Below are positions 42,446 to 60,000 of a stretch of 60,000 nt of DNA, piece by piece. The first letter of the stretch is position 1; every line of letters starts with the position of its first letter. The stretch covers positions 17,457,764 through 17,517,763 of the forward strand of contig NC_088306.1 of assembly GCF_032854445.1 (NCBI RefSeq), written 5' to 3'. The notes under the pieces are model-generated. The model had not been told where the DNA came from. It made no database searches and saw only the letters and a list, made by a program, of their open reading frames with translations. The stretch comes from Liolophura sinensis. Its lineage: Eukaryota > Mollusca > Polyplacophora > Chitonida > Chitonidae. The position numbers and the translations under genes were made by a program.

Positions 42446-42784
42446 TGAGGCAGAGATAAAATGTATCATTAAATTGCCTGCTCAATGTGATATCCACCAA
42501 ATACTTTTGTTGATGCTTACTTGTGTGGATACATTCACCAGAGTCAAATTTTTAGTATAAGAAAATCACCCAAAAAGATATGCTAAAAGCAAGCAAATGT
42601 TACCTAGGAAAATCAGTTTAGTCAAAAACAATTTCCTTCAAAACAAAAAATATCAAGATATTGCCATTCTGTTATTTGCTTCTTTTTTTATCACATTTTT
42701 TGTCACATTTATCAGTGACTTTTTCTGTGTTTCTTATATATATTTCTCCATGTATCCAGTATTTCTTCTATGTTTCTAATACAT

Positions 42785-43010
42785 GTAGTTCTTCACATCT
42801 GTTATTTTTTCATACATCTATTACTTCTTCACATCTGTTATGTTTTCACACATCAATTACTTCTTCACATCTGTTATGTTTTCATACATCAATTACTTCT
42901 TCACATCTGTTATGTTTTCATACATCAATTACTTCTTCACATCTGTTATGTTTTCATACATCAATTACTTCTTCACATATCTGCTATTTCTTCATTTGTC
43001 TATTATTTCT
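42785..43010 (+). repeat. Minisatellite, 36-bp unit, about 5-6 copies
   Basis: TTCACATCTGTTATGTTTTC + ATACATCAATTACTTC repeats every 36 bp. Open frames in all plus-strand phases follow from the multiple-of-three period. It lies about 150 bp past the kinase stop codon in transcript direction, so it may be part of that 3' UTR. Confidence 0.92.
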
Positions 43011-43155
43011 TCATATATCTGTTATTTCTGCATATATCTTTATATCTTGTGTTTCTGTGGCACATACTTCTTTATTTATTTCTTCATACGCATGTATTTC
43101 GTATTTCTCCACATCCTCCTACCAGCTCCCCAATCATCCAAACCTCACATAAGCT

Positions 43156-59664
<16,509 letters not shown>

Positions 59665-60000
59665 CTGTAATCAGGGGAGACAACTAAATAGCATGCCAGA
59701 CTTCATTTCAATATATACAAATATATCCACGTGCTGTATTTTACCTAATATTTCATTCATGATTAAGCTATATATTTTGCCTGAAAGTTCTGCTGATTTA
59801 GAAAGGTGTTTTTAGGTTTATTTGGAAAGTAGAATGTTATTGTTTTGAAAAAAGAAATCTAATTTTCACCACGCACATTTTACAGCAAATTTCCAGACCA
59901 CACGTATAAATACATTTCCTTTACCAGCATAAAAAATACATATTTGGGGCTTCATTTCCTTGAAAGTCATATAAACAGTACTTGTCTGTGTGAACCTCAG
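59665..60000. other. Kinase intron at the window edge
   Basis: AT-rich intronic sequence upstream (in transcript sense) of the first visible kinase exon. No further exon was recognised before the window ends. Confidence 0.6.

Larger units (their letters stand above)
33151..43155. other. Gene-poor region downstream of the kinase gene
   Basis: No exon with coding-type conservation was found on either strand in 10 kb. It holds SINE fragments, a two-copy MITE-like family (38584-39277), microsatellites and several tandem arrays, listed separately. The right part (about 42000-43155) may be 3' UTR of the minus-strand kinase gene, but no transcript end can be fixed. Confidence 0.6.

Overview
The window looks like animal nuclear DNA, most likely from a mollusc or another lophotrochozoan. 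Genes are spliced with GT-AG introns, gene density is low, and there is no bacterial-style gene packing. A tRNA-derived SINE of the kind common in molluscan genomes occurs about 25 times, and minisatellites and microsatellites are abundant. The species cannot be named from the sequence alone.

Layout. (1) Positions 1-13221, plus strand: the 3' part of the mitochondrial glutamyl-tRNA synthetase gene (EARS2), eight exons with consistent reading phase. Its largest intron (3379-9727) holds a complete single-exon seven-transmembrane receptor gene on the opposite strand (5490-7319) and a 43-bp minisatellite. The next intron (9804-11973) is almost entirely a 24-bp minisatellite. (2) 13222-16777: intergenic, with a fold-back retroelement remnant and SINEs. 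(3) 16778-24422, plus strand: a two-exon GT10 alpha-1,3-fucosyltransferase gene whose 6.4-kb intron holds three related tandem arrays. (4) 24423-33000: intergenic, dominated by a complete Ty3/Gypsy LTR retrotransposon (28108-32995, minus strand) with apparently identical LTRs, an uninterrupted gag-pol frame and a 5-bp target duplication. (5) 33001-43155: no gene seen; SINEs, a MITE-like pair and several tandem repeats. (6) 43156-59664, minus strand: the 3' part of a Shark-type non-receptor tyrosine kinase gene, fifteen exons encoding ankyrin repeats, the second SH2 domain, a proline-rich linker and the kinase domain through the stop codon. Its 5' end lies beyond position 60000.

The three host genes are functionally unrelated: organellar tRNA charging, Golgi glycan fucosylation and immune/engulfment-type signalling. 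Nothing suggests they act together. The most unusual feature is in the kinase gene. The exon-intron boundary encoding the catalytic loop (HRDLAARN) has been amplified into about 17 tandem copies inside the following intron, each copy carrying part of the exon and usually a splice-donor-like site. Other points of interest are a fold-back with a hammerhead-ribozyme-like motif in the EARS2 3' flank, an unnamed interspersed repeat in three copies, and a G-rich minisatellite joined to a SINE head.
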